64,000 nucleotides of DNA from Rahnella variigena (GTDB lineage Bacteria > Pseudomonadota > Gammaproteobacteria > Enterobacterales > Enterobacteriaceae): positions 1,240,001 to 1,304,000 of the forward strand of contig NZ_NSDJ01000001.1 of assembly GCF_003610915.1 (NCBI RefSeq). Reading direction: 5' to 3'. Every line of letters starts with the position of its first letter. The first letter of the stretch is position 1. The notes beneath the pieces were generated by a model. It saw only the letters and a list, made by a program, of their open reading frames with translations. It ran no database searches and was not told the origin of the DNA. The translations under genes and the position numbers were made by a program. Of this stretch, positions 48,635 to 56,845 are shown one piece after another.

Positions 48635-49660
48635 ATGATCATCGAAGGCTTTTATCAGCCTGCGGGACGGGCAGCACGTGAGGCTGCCCGCCTTTTTTTG
48701 GACGACGATCAGCGTCTGACTCTTGATGCGCCACCTGCAATTCAGGTTTTTTCTCTGCGCGATATTGAGGTTTCTGATGCGCTGGGTTCCATTCCTCTTT
48801 TTGTGACTTTTCCCGACGGTGGCCGTTTTGTGCCTGCTGATGACAGTGCGTTCCGGCGCTGGCTGCGGCAGCATCGCAGGCCGGGCTGGATATACCGCAT
48901 GGAAAGCCATAAACGCGGCGTGCTTCTCACACTGGCAGCGACCTGCGTGCTGGTGGCCTTTTATATCTGGGGCGTGCTGCCGTGGACAAGCAATGTCATT
49001 GCGCAGCGAATTCCGACGACGATAGAACAAAATCTCGGGCGTCATACGCTGGCACTTTTGAGAGCCAGTGATTTCCGGGATTCGGCGTTGCCTGAGGAAA
49101 AACAGATAGCCCTTCAGCGGCTTTTTCAGCAACTGACGCCGCCTTCATTACGCCATGACCGTACGCCGGTCAGACTGAAATTGATGAATATCCCGGACCT
49201 CGCCAACGCGTTTATGCTGGCAGATGGCACGCTGATCCTCAGCGATAAACTGGTGGCATTGAGCCCCGGAGATGACGCACTGGCGGGTGTGATGTTGCAC
49301 GAAATGGGTCATCACGCTTACCGGCATCCGATGCGCATGCTGGTGCGATCTTCGCTGGTATCACTGACGTTGTTGTGGATGACCGGCGATGTCAGCGGGA
49401 TCGGGGATACGTTATTACAGACTGCATCGCTGGCGAATGAATTGCAGTTTTCGCGCGGGATGGAGCGTGAGGCGGATGACTGGGCGATTGTTGAAATGAA
49501 GCGGGAAGGGCGCTCGCTTGCGCAAATGGCTGAGATTTACCGTCGTTTGTCCGCAGAGGCGCAGAATGAGAAAGCGAATAAATATCTACCTGACTGGCTG
49601 AGTACGCATCCGGCTATGGCGTCGCGAATAGAGCATATCATGGAGGCTGAGAGGGAGTAG
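48635..49660 (+). CDS. Membrane-anchored M48-family metallopeptidase
   Basis: A 341-residue protein with a cytoplasmic N-terminal part, one membrane helix (about 94-114) and a peptidase domain. Zinc motif HEMGH is at 222-226 (VMLHEMGHHAYRHP) and the third ligand Glu279 is in MEREADDWA, as in HtpX/Oma1/BepA-like M48 enzymes. Probably faces the periplasm. It is coupled to yjgN; in E. coli K-12 yjgN has no such partner that I recall, so a role in processing or quality control related to YjgN is inference. Confidence 0.9.
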   Translation: MIIEGFYQPAGRAAREAARLFLDDDQRLTLDAPPAIQVFSLRDIEVSDALGSIPLFVTFPDGGRFVPADDSAFRRWLRQHRRPGWIYRMESHKRGVLLTLAATCVLVAFYIWGVLPWTSNVIAQRIPTTIEQNLGRHTLALLRASDFRDSALPEEKQIALQRLFQQLTPPSLRHDRTPVRLKLMNIPDLANAFMLADGTLILSDKLVALSPGDDALAGVMLHEMGHHAYRHPMRMLVRSSLVSLTLLWMTGDVSGIGDTLLQTASLANELQFSRGMEREADDWAIVEMKREGRSLAQMAEIYRRLSAEAQNEKANKYLPDWLSTHPAMASRIEHIMEAERE

Positions 49661-49677
49661 GTGTTGTTAGCAAAGGT

Positions 49678-49711
49678 GTCTGACGGGCTCTGCTAAAAGA
49701 ACCCGTCAGAC
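49678..49711. terminator. Hairpin between the M48 gene and the fimbrial operon
   Basis: GTCTGACGGG (49678-49687) and CCCGTCAGAC (49702-49711) form a 10-bp perfect stem between converging genes. No clear U-run, but position favours a bidirectional terminator. Confidence 0.65.
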
Positions 49712-49719
49712 GTTAAAGC

Positions 49720-50688
49720 TTATTCGTAGGTTATGGTAAAGTTCGCCACCGCATTGGCTGGACCAGGTGCAATATCATCGGCAGTTTGTATATATGCCGC
49801 CGTCAGGGGAATGTCTAAGGCCCCTTGTTGGGTGGTTGTGGCAACAAATAATTTTTTGTCAAATTCAACCGGCGTATTATTCATTTTCAGCTGAATCCCT
49901 ACGCCTTCCGCCCCGCCTTTGGTCAAATCAATAATACCGTTTCCCTGAGTAGAGGTGGCATCGAAGCTGATATTCACCGTGGTGTCTGCCAGGCATTGCA
50001 GAGGGATCTTGATATTTACCGGTGTGAGCGTTGAATTTTTACCGGTAAAATCTTCTTTTTTGGCAGTGCCCATCGGGACCGGAATAGCACTTGAACCGGT
50101 GATATCACACGATCTCCTTTTCACGAATATATCACCCATTTGTATTGTAAAATACTTATGGATTCCAGTACTGTCCTCAATTTGTACAGGGGCAAATATC
50201 CCCTGAGTTACGTTGCCGGGGACGATTTCCCCTGTATTAATAAATTCAACCCTGACCGTATTAATATAATAAGGGGTTTTGCCGTCCCCCTGAATGATTA
50301 CATTCGAACCATCTGAGGTTACCATCTGGTCATTCACATAAACTCGGAGTCCTACTCCCTGGACACCACTGTTACTGGTTCTTGAATTAATGATGGAATA
50401 CTGTGCAGTATTTATTGGTATGCTCCTTTTATATTCACCGGCGCAGGATTCAGTTATCTTAAGGTTCAGGTTGTAATTTTTGGTTGCTAAAACCCCGCCC
50501 ACCGGAACGCTCTCATTTGCGATAACCTCGTCGTTTACCATCAGTACCACTGGGTTAGGTACAAAATCACAGGTGCCCAGCGCCATGGCGTTATTCACGC
50601 CACCGATCAATAACAGTAATCCCAGCAGTAACCGGAGACCTGGCTTGACAGCGCCGATTTTTATTAAAATATTGCTCAAATTCTTCAT
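49720..50688 (-). CDS. Fimbrial tip adhesin or minor subunit
   Basis: A 322-residue precursor with a long signal peptide (cut near NAMA/LGTCDF, about residue 36). Two-domain layout: N-terminal putative receptor-binding domain (about 37-190) and C-terminal pilin domain (about 195-322) that starts with the paired-cysteine pattern SCDITGSSAIPVPMG and ends in an alternating beta strand ANFTITYE used for donor-strand exchange. It is the last gene of the chaperone-usher operon, the normal place for the adhesin. Receptor unknown. Confidence 0.88.
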   Translation of the reverse strand: MKNLSNILIKIGAVKPGLRLLLGLLLLIGGVNNAMALGTCDFVPNPVVLMVNDEVIANESVPVGGVLATKNYNLNLKITESCAGEYKRSIPINTAQYSIINSRTSNSGVQGVGLRVYVNDQMVTSDGSNVIIQGDGKTPYYINTVRVEFINTGEIVPGNVTQGIFAPVQIEDSTGIHKYFTIQMGDIFVKRRSCDITGSSAIPVPMGTAKKEDFTGKNSTLTPVNIKIPLQCLADTTVNISFDATSTQGNGIIDLTKGGAEGVGIQLKMNNTPVEFDKKLFVATTTQQGALDIPLTAAYIQTADDIAPGPANAVANFTITYE

Positions 50689-50704
50689 GTTACTTCCTCA
50701 TGCC

Positions 50705-53359
50705 TTAGTGGCATTGCGCCGTAATTTGTTTGATCAGCGCAGACGGGTCACTGGCATTACTGCCAGCCAGCGTGTAAGCGCCTTTACACTGCTCGTTGCT
50801 GCCGTTGCCCCATTTCGCCATGATGTTGCCGGTTTCCGGCAGGCCGGTCAGGTACACTTCGCCGTTGTCACTGACAATGCCGGTGACGGTGCTGTCTTTA
50901 TCCAGCAGGCTGACGGTGGCACCAAATGGCACCGGTTTACCCATGAACAACATTTGCACTAAAGCACGCTGACCGACGCGGGTTTTGAAGTCCGCACGCA
51001 CTACCGCGCCGCGGGTTGGGATCACCGTCTGGGTGTTCATGTCCATATCCACATCATCAGCAAAGCTTTCGGTTTCCAGCGTCACGCTGTTTTTACGGTA
51101 TGGCTGGGCATACGGCACGACCGCATAGCCACGCCAGTCGGTGTGCACGCCGCTGTTGTTTTCGACATCAACGTCATCGGCTCCCGGCGCTTTCACCAGC
51201 GCGATGGTATCGCCCAGCGGTTGTGACAGCGTGATGCCGTTTTCGTGGATCAGTACGCCGCCCTGAATGCCGTAGCTCCACTGGCGGGTATCCTGGTCAT
51301 AGCTGTAACCGAGGCTGCCTTCGCCGGAGCCGCCTTTGTAATCCATGCTGGCATTACCGGACGCACCGCTGCCCTGATTTTCATATCCCTGCTGTGCGGA
51401 ATAACTCAGGTTTTTATCATCCAGCAAGGTGCCGCTGATACCGGCCTGCTGAACGGTAGAACCATGACGTTTGGTGCTCATGTTGTAGGTTGCCCAGGTG
51501 CCGGATGGCCCCATGAACTTATCGAGCGGCACCGACATGTTGAAGGCAAACACCTGATCTGCCTCGGTCATGCCCGGGTTTTTCGAGTAGTTGTAGTTAA
51601 AGCCGTAGGAGATGCCGTAAATGCTGGTGTTGTAACCGAGCTGTAACAGCTTCTCTTTACCGTCGCCGCCCCAGTAATCCTGCTGGCTGCCGCTGACATA
51701 AATCGACCCGTAGTCGCCGATTGACTGGTTGACGGATAACTGCATTTTGCTGCGCTGATTGTGCGAGCGGTTATAGTTGTCGAAATCGTTGTCGGTGTCT
51801 TTCTGGTAATCCTGCACGTCACTGAAGGCGTAGTAGCCTTCGGTAGAGTAACGGTAACCGGCGATTTGCAGGTTAGTGTCCGTTGCCTCAAAGTTCTTGG
51901 CATACATCGCCCGGTAGGACTGACCTTTTTTGGTGCCCAGCGCATCATCAAACTCGCTGGTGGCTTGGGTGGCATCAAATGACACAGCACCCACGGAACC
52001 TAAGTCAAAACCAACGCCGACGTTAGCCGCACGATAGTTTTCGGCATACTGCACGCCACCGTAGACGGTGGTGCGCGCCGTCAGACCGTAAATATTGGAC
52101 AGCTGAATAAAGTTCGGGGTCTGAGTATCGTCATTACCTGAACGATATTTACCCAGGGCCAGGTTGTATTTGAAGCGGCCTTCACGTTGCAAAATCGGCA
52201 CTGAACTGGTGGCGATGTTGAATTTGGTGGTAGAGCCGTCAGATTCCGTTACCGTCACTTCCATATCGCCGCCGTTACCGGAAGGATAGAGATCCGTGAT
52301 GGCGAACGGCCCCGGCGAAACGTTGGACTGGTAGATCACATAGCCATTCTGTTTGATAGTGACCTGTGCATTAGACTTGGCAATGCCTCGCACTGTCGGC
52401 GCAAACTGGCTCATGGAATCCGGCAGCATCTGGTCGTCGGAGGCCAGTTGCGCACCGGTAAACTGGATGCTATCAAACACGTCGGCGGGCGTGGAATATT
52501 CGCCCAGCGTCAGTTGCCCGCCCTGCAGGAAACGCACGTCTCGCTGCACATAGGTATTTATTGATTCGAACTTGCTGGTGCTGGTGTCTTCGCCGCCGTG
52601 CGAGCCGTCATCTTGCTGATTGCTGTAGGTCGAATAGTTACGCAGACGCCACGCGCCGAGGTTCGCCCCGCTGCGCAGGTTAACGAAGTTACTCTTTGAC
52701 TGACCGCTGTCGTCGCGCTGCGTGGTAGAGCCGGAATAGCTGTAATTGAGCATAAAGGCGGCGATACCGTTATCCCAGCGCTTCGGGTCAACCGAGTTGC
52801 GCGGGCGCATATTTACACCGATTTGCGGTACGGTAATGTCATAACGCTTGCGGTTTATATCAAGATTTTCAGTGGCCTGCGGCACATAGGCACTCAGTGG
52901 CTTGGTCAGCTGTGCATCAGGTGCAACGGCTTTCAGATCCGGAAATGCGTCCAGCTTGACGCCGTATTCCGCCATCTCCGCCGGGGTGATTGCCCCGTAG
53001 AGTTTACCGGGTGCATCCGGCAGGCTGACAAACTCAACGTTACGTGAGTCGACCTGCTGGTTATTCAGGTAGATATCCACCTGATAAGTGCCGGGCATCT
53101 GCCCGCCCTTTTCAGCGAAATAATCCAGATTGACGTTTTCCATATCGCCGCCATCACCGACGGCTTTAAGCATTTCCGCGTTAAACGTTTCTGCAGAAAA
53201 AGCCAACCCGGGAAGAGATAACAATATGAAAAAGGATAAGGGTTTTAATAAAAAAGAGCGGGCAGCAGCGTTACCGTTAAATGCGCCGCTCTTTCTTTTA
53301 TCACCTTTTCTTCTGGTGTTGTCTTTGTCCTGACGATTTTTAATATTGTTATTTTCCAT
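50705..53359 (-). CDS. Outer-membrane fimbrial usher
   Basis: An 884-residue FimD/PapC-family usher: N-terminal chaperone-binding domain (FNAEMLKAVGDGGDMENVNLDYF), 24-strand barrel with plug (about 190-690), and C-terminal domains ending with a cysteine pair. Landmarks include TVRGIAKSNAQVTIKQNG and GPFAITDLYPSGNGGDMEVTV. The start at 53359 gives an unusually long, very basic 35-residue N-terminus ahead of the hydrophobic signal core; cleavage is expected after AFSA (residue 56). No internal ATG would shorten it. Confidence 0.95.
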   Translation of the reverse strand: MENNNIKNRQDKDNTRRKGDKRKSGAFNGNAAARSFLLKPLSFFILLSLPGLAFSAETFNAEMLKAVGDGGDMENVNLDYFAEKGGQMPGTYQVDIYLNNQQVDSRNVEFVSLPDAPGKLYGAITPAEMAEYGVKLDAFPDLKAVAPDAQLTKPLSAYVPQATENLDINRKRYDITVPQIGVNMRPRNSVDPKRWDNGIAAFMLNYSYSGSTTQRDDSGQSKSNFVNLRSGANLGAWRLRNYSTYSNQQDDGSHGGEDTSTSKFESINTYVQRDVRFLQGGQLTLGEYSTPADVFDSIQFTGAQLASDDQMLPDSMSQFAPTVRGIAKSNAQVTIKQNGYVIYQSNVSPGPFAITDLYPSGNGGDMEVTVTESDGSTTKFNIATSSVPILQREGRFKYNLALGKYRSGNDDTQTPNFIQLSNIYGLTARTTVYGGVQYAENYRAANVGVGFDLGSVGAVSFDATQATSEFDDALGTKKGQSYRAMYAKNFEATDTNLQIAGYRYSTEGYYAFSDVQDYQKDTDNDFDNYNRSHNQRSKMQLSVNQSIGDYGSIYVSGSQQDYWGGDGKEKLLQLGYNTSIYGISYGFNYNYSKNPGMTEADQVFAFNMSVPLDKFMGPSGTWATYNMSTKRHGSTVQQAGISGTLLDDKNLSYSAQQGYENQGSGASGNASMDYKGGSGEGSLGYSYDQDTRQWSYGIQGGVLIHENGITLSQPLGDTIALVKAPGADDVDVENNSGVHTDWRGYAVVPYAQPYRKNSVTLETESFADDVDMDMNTQTVIPTRGAVVRADFKTRVGQRALVQMLFMGKPVPFGATVSLLDKDSTVTGIVSDNGEVYLTGLPETGNIMAKWGNGSNEQCKGAYTLAGSNASDPSALIKQITAQCH

Positions 53360-53397
53360 AATAAACAGACATTCCCGATTTTAATTTTTCAACTTAA

Positions 53398-54072
53398 TTA
53401 AATTGATGCTTTGGCTTTTTCTGTTAATCCGCCGAAGTCATTAATAGCCTGCCAGACGATGCTGTTTCCCATCGGAATATTGTCAATTTTTAGCGAGGAT
53501 TTTGGTGGCACCATATAACCTTCTTTTAACTCTTTGCCATTGATGCTGATTTTAGTCATGTTGACGTAATAAGGCGTCGGGTTACTGGCAGTGATTGCGC
53601 TGCCTGAGCGTGTGAAAGTCAGTTGCTGATACGCTTTGGCAATCGCGTCTTTATTGTTCAATGCCGTCGGGCGATAGATCAGTTTGATGCGGGTATTGAT
53701 AGAGAACTGCAGGGAATTCTTTTCTTTAGATGCAGGAGGAATAGCCAGCGTGTTGATCCAGTAAACAGACTCTTTGTCCTGCGCTAATGACGACGAAGTT
53801 TGGGTAATACGCACGGCATTATCCTGACCTGGTTCGATGCGGAACAGAGGCGGAGTGATAATAAAAGGTACCTTCTCACCTGCTTTGTCAGAACTTACCC
53901 AGGAGCGAATAAGATAAACATTAGAGTCTTCGGTATTTTTAACAGAGAGTGAAGCCTCTTTCATATTGCCGTTATAGATAACGCGGGTGGCACCGACAGA
54001 AAAACCAGCAAATGAAGGTGCAGATAATGCGATCAGCAATAAAGATAAAATGGACTTTTTATAAAATGACAT
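53398..54072 (-). CDS. Periplasmic fimbrial chaperone
   Basis: A 224-residue PapD/FimC-type chaperone with a signal peptide (cut near PSFA/GFS) and two immunoglobulin-like domains. The conserved N-terminal strand (GATRVIYNGNMKEASLSVKN), the edge-strand region, PPLFRIEPGQDNAVRI, and the subunit-anchoring KLIYRP motif (about residue 133) are present. It escorts the two pilin subunits and the adhesin to the usher. Begins 115 bases after the second subunit gene. Confidence 0.95.
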   Translation of the reverse strand: MSFYKKSILSLLLIALSAPSFAGFSVGATRVIYNGNMKEASLSVKNTEDSNVYLIRSWVSSDKAGEKVPFIITPPLFRIEPGQDNAVRITQTSSSLAQDKESVYWINTLAIPPASKEKNSLQFSINTRIKLIYRPTALNNKDAIAKAYQQLTFTRSGSAITASNPTPYYVNMTKISINGKELKEGYMVPPKSSLKIDNIPMGNSIVWQAINDFGGLTEKAKASI

Positions 54073-54129
54073 AATTAACCTTAATAGTTGAAGGTAATGA
54101 TCTCACTGTAATTTTGATGGAATTAGATG

Positions 54130-54157
54130 AAATGGCTGAGGGTTACCTCAGCCATTT
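54130..54157 (-). terminator. Stem-loop between pilin subunit and chaperone genes
   Basis: AAATGGCTGAGG (54130-54141) pairs perfectly with CCTCAGCCATTT (54146-54157) over 12 bases around GTTA. On the transcribed strand only CATCTAATT follows, so it is a likely mRNA-stabilising or partial terminator that keeps pilin in excess of chaperone and usher. Confidence 0.75.
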
Positions 54158-54187
54158 TATTAAAAAACACACGTATTACAGAGGATA

Positions 54188-54724
54188 TTACTCGTAAGAC
54201 ATAGTGAAAGTTACTGGCACATCAATAGTACCTGCAACAGCAGCACTTTCAGTGGTGGTTTTAGTTAAACCAACCAGGTAGTTCAGGGTATTTGTTGCAC
54301 CAGGAACGATTTCTTGAGCACCACCAAATTCTTTTGGTGTAATTACAGTGTTGGTTGCAGCATCGGAAATCACAATACCCACGTAACGTGCAGTTGAGTT
54401 ACCAACAAATACATTTGGGGTAATGCCAGAAGTTTTGCCATCAAGCTTAATTTTAGCAACAGACAAACCTTCCGGGCAGCCAGCCAGCGTGATGCTGAAT
54501 GGTCGCTGCAAGCCTGCTGAAGTACCACCAGCAGCCATATTATTTAATGATGATGCAGCGTAGCTATCAAAAGTCACTGGCACGACAGTGCTGCTTGCAG
54601 CAACTGAACAAGAGCTTGCGCTCACTTCACCGGTGAAGTTCAGGGAACCATCATCTGCCTGAGCAGCTGAAACACCCAGACCCAACATAACAACTACAGC
54701 AGCACTTAATTTTTTCATATTCAT
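54188..54724 (-). CDS. Type 1-like fimbrial subunit (second)
   Basis: A 178-residue pilin with a signal peptide (cut near SAAQA/DDG), the paired cysteines of the family (SASSCSVAAS and LAGCPEG), and a C-terminal beta strand VTFTMSYE. ATG 54724 is preferred; AAAGGA lies about 12 bases upstream, and a TTG eight codons earlier is less likely. It is similar to the preceding subunit in layout but diverged in sequence, so one may be the shaft and the other a minor or alternate subunit. Confidence 0.88.
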   Translation of the reverse strand: MNMKKLSAAVVVMLGLGVSAAQADDGSLNFTGEVSASSCSVAASSTVVPVTFDSYAASSLNNMAAGGTSAGLQRPFSITLAGCPEGLSVAKIKLDGKTSGITPNVFVGNSTARYVGIVISDAATNTVITPKEFGGAQEIVPGATNTLNYLVGLTKTTTESAAVAGTIDVPVTFTMSYE

Positions 54725-54799
54725 GATCGGTTTAATCCTTTTAACCAAATTCTATTAACTTGGTGTTTAATTTTCAGCAAGCTAATAAATCGGGAAATA

Positions 54800-55327
54800 T
54801 TAGTTGTAAGACAGAACAAAAGTAGTTGTTGCGTTGAATGCACCACCGGTAACGTCTGTAGAGGTAGACATTGCTGCCGCTTCCAGATTAATGGTCGCAA
54901 CGCCGGTTTCAGCATTGATCGGTGCAGCTGCAGAAGCAGAATGCATTGGGATCAGGTCGCCGCCTTTGTTGTAAATCGCAATACCCAGGCCGCTTGCCGT
55001 TGAATCGGAAGCCAGTGCCAGCAACTGGTTGTTAGTTGCATCAGATGCACCGTTCGCAGTAAACATTACGCCAGTCTGAGAAATAGGGCATTCAGTCAGG
55101 TTCAGGACGATGTCTTTTTTCTCTGAAATTGCGCCAACTTCTGCAAAGCTTTCAGCGGACAGGGTATCAAATGGCACGTCAGTGGTGCTGCTTGCATCAA
55201 CTGTGCATGAAGTTGCAATAAGAGTACCAGTAACATTCAAAGTACCAGTATCACCAGCGTTTGCGCCCATTGCTGCAACCATACCGGCAGCCAGTACACT
55301 CATTTTAAAAAACGAAGTCATTTTCAT
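54800..55327 (-). CDS. Type 1-like fimbrial subunit (first, probable major pilin)
   Basis: A 175-residue pilin: signal peptide cut near GANA/GDTG, cysteines in IATSCTVDA and LTECPIS, C-terminal strand TTTFVLSYN. First gene of the operon and nearest the promoter, hence the probable shaft protein. AGGAATAG precedes the ATG. Ala/Thr/Ser-rich composition is typical. Confidence 0.9.
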   Translation of the reverse strand: MKMTSFFKMSVLAAGMVAAMGANAGDTGTLNVTGTLIATSCTVDASSTTDVPFDTLSAESFAEVGAISEKKDIVLNLTECPISQTGVMFTANGASDATNNQLLALASDSTASGLGIAIYNKGGDLIPMHSASAAAPINAETGVATINLEAAAMSTSTDVTGGAFNATTTFVLSYN

Positions 55328-55724
55328 TACTATTCCTTTATTTTAACAAACACGCTCTTCATAAGAGCGGGTGGTGGATGATAAAGAGATTTTATAAGCC
55401 GGTACCCCTTATCGTTGGAGCGCATTATTCCTAGTTGTCGTATGAATCACCATGGCATTCACTGAATGTACTATTCAGTAAACTTAAGAATGGATATATC
55501 TGTATGAATCATGGTGGATTTATACGATATTTTTATTTTTGAAAAAATACGGCGGATTTCAATTTAAGTTAGTTAAAGGTATAGTTTAGTAAAGTGTATT
55601 TAATACCTGATATATCCCTTTGTTTGTTGTTATTAGTTTTATCCTTAAGAGACTATTAATAATGAATCCCCATCTTTTACTCATCAAATTATAAGAAATT
55701 TAAGTACAGGTAAGGAGACCAAAA
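55328..55724. promoter_or_regulatory. Divergent fimbrial/LysR control region
   Basis: About 400 AT-rich bases between the fimbrial operon and the divergent regulator. It holds an inverted repeat, CGTATGAATCACCATG (55439-55454) against CATGGTGGATTTATACG (55510-55526), about 55 bases apart, with a 13-base odd palindrome CATTCA-C-TGAATG (55456-55468) and TATTCAGTA inside. These are candidate sites for the LysR protein. Confidence 0.6.
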
Positions 55725-56756
55725 TTGAGTATCTTGACTATGATAGATGGTGAGGATGCGAACTCACGCATTTCACCAGAGATCAGAGGACTGGACAGCA
55801 TGAAAGAAAACACGCTCACCGATCGTTTTAAGATGGTGAAGAATTTTGATCTCAATCTTTTAACCACCTTTGAGGCAGTTTTTATTCATCGCAGTGGGAC
55901 GAAAGCCGCGGATGCACTGGGCATCACCCCTTCAGCTGTCAGCCAGGCTCTGGGGCGTTTACGTATTCATTATAATGATGCGTTGTTTATCAGGGACGGA
56001 AAGGCGCTGGCGCCGACCACCGTCGCGATTGGTATACATGAAGGGCTGGCTGAAGCTTATGACAATATGATTGCCAAGCTGCAGAATATTTCGTTTGATT
56101 CTCTGCCGACCCGACTTGTGGTTCACTGCTCGCCATACATCTCTATGTTTACGATTAACGTAATGCGTAAGGTGCTGGACGAAATTGCACCCGACTGTGA
56201 GATAGTGCACAGCATCAGCGGCAATTCGATTGCTGAAGCGGAAGATGCGCTGATTTTCCGTAAGGCTGACATTATTTTCGATATACATCCTCACGTAAGT
56301 CACTCTCGTGTCAGTCAGCATATTTCCAGTGAAATACCGGTGATGATTTGCCGGAAATCTCATCCGCGCCTGAACGGTAGCCTGACACGAGAGCAGGCCG
56401 CGGAGGAAAGCCATATTTTTGTAGATTCCGAGAGTGCCAGTCTTTTGTCTAACCGGTTGGATGTGAATGCTCTGCTGCAACTTGACAGGAAATGTCGGTT
56501 TATCAGCCCTTCGCTGCTTTCTATTATTTCGATGGTTGAATCATCCGATATGCTGGCTTTTGTTACGGAACGTTTCTATCAAAAAATGAAAGACTCTTTT
56601 GATATTCAAAGGCTCGAGATGGAAGTGACGTTGCCTTCTCAGCCGATCTATATGATTTATAATAAAGCTGCACTCAATAACCAGTTTTTCTCCACGCTGG
56701 TGAGAAAGATGACAGATATCTTTATGCAGGAGTTTCAGAACAATACCCCGCGTTAA
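55725..56756 (+). CDS. LysR-type regulator (LeuO-like) next to fimbrial operon
   Basis: A 343-residue LysR-type protein with an N-terminal extension of about 38 residues ahead of the helix-turn-helix (VKNFDLNLLTTFEAVFIHRSGTKAA, about 38-100), the layout of LeuO. The start is a TTG at 55725 because AAGGAG lies exactly seven bases before it; the first ATG is five codons later (55740) with no such site. The effector domain spans about 125-330. Divergent orientation suggests control of the fimbrial genes. Confidence 0.85.
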   Translation: MSILTMIDGEDANSRISPEIRGLDSMKENTLTDRFKMVKNFDLNLLTTFEAVFIHRSGTKAADALGITPSAVSQALGRLRIHYNDALFIRDGKALAPTTVAIGIHEGLAEAYDNMIAKLQNISFDSLPTRLVVHCSPYISMFTINVMRKVLDEIAPDCEIVHSISGNSIAEAEDALIFRKADIIFDIHPHVSHSRVSQHISSEIPVMICRKSHPRLNGSLTREQAAEESHIFVDSESASLLSNRLDVNALLQLDRKCRFISPSLLSIISMVESSDMLAFVTERFYQKMKDSFDIQRLEMEVTLPSQPIYMIYNKAALNNQFFSTLVRKMTDIFMQEFQNNTPR

Positions 56757-56777
56757 TCAGGTTGTTGCAGAAATAAA

Positions 56778-56809
56778 AAATGCCAGTCAGGTTTCCCTGA
56801 CTGGCATTT
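56778..56809. terminator. Bidirectional terminator between LysR gene and valS
   Basis: AAATGCCAGTCAGG and CCTGACTGGCATTT form a 14-bp perfect stem around four bases, with A- and T-rich flanks on both sides, between converging genes. Confidence 0.92.
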
Positions 56810-56845
56810 GTTTATATAAGGTTTAACGCTTATATCAGGCTAAGA

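Noticed and set aside
55439..55526. Invertible promoter switch for the fimbriae
   Set aside because: Segment between the arms is too short for a fimS-like switch and no recombinase gene is present; kept only as a regulator-site candidate.
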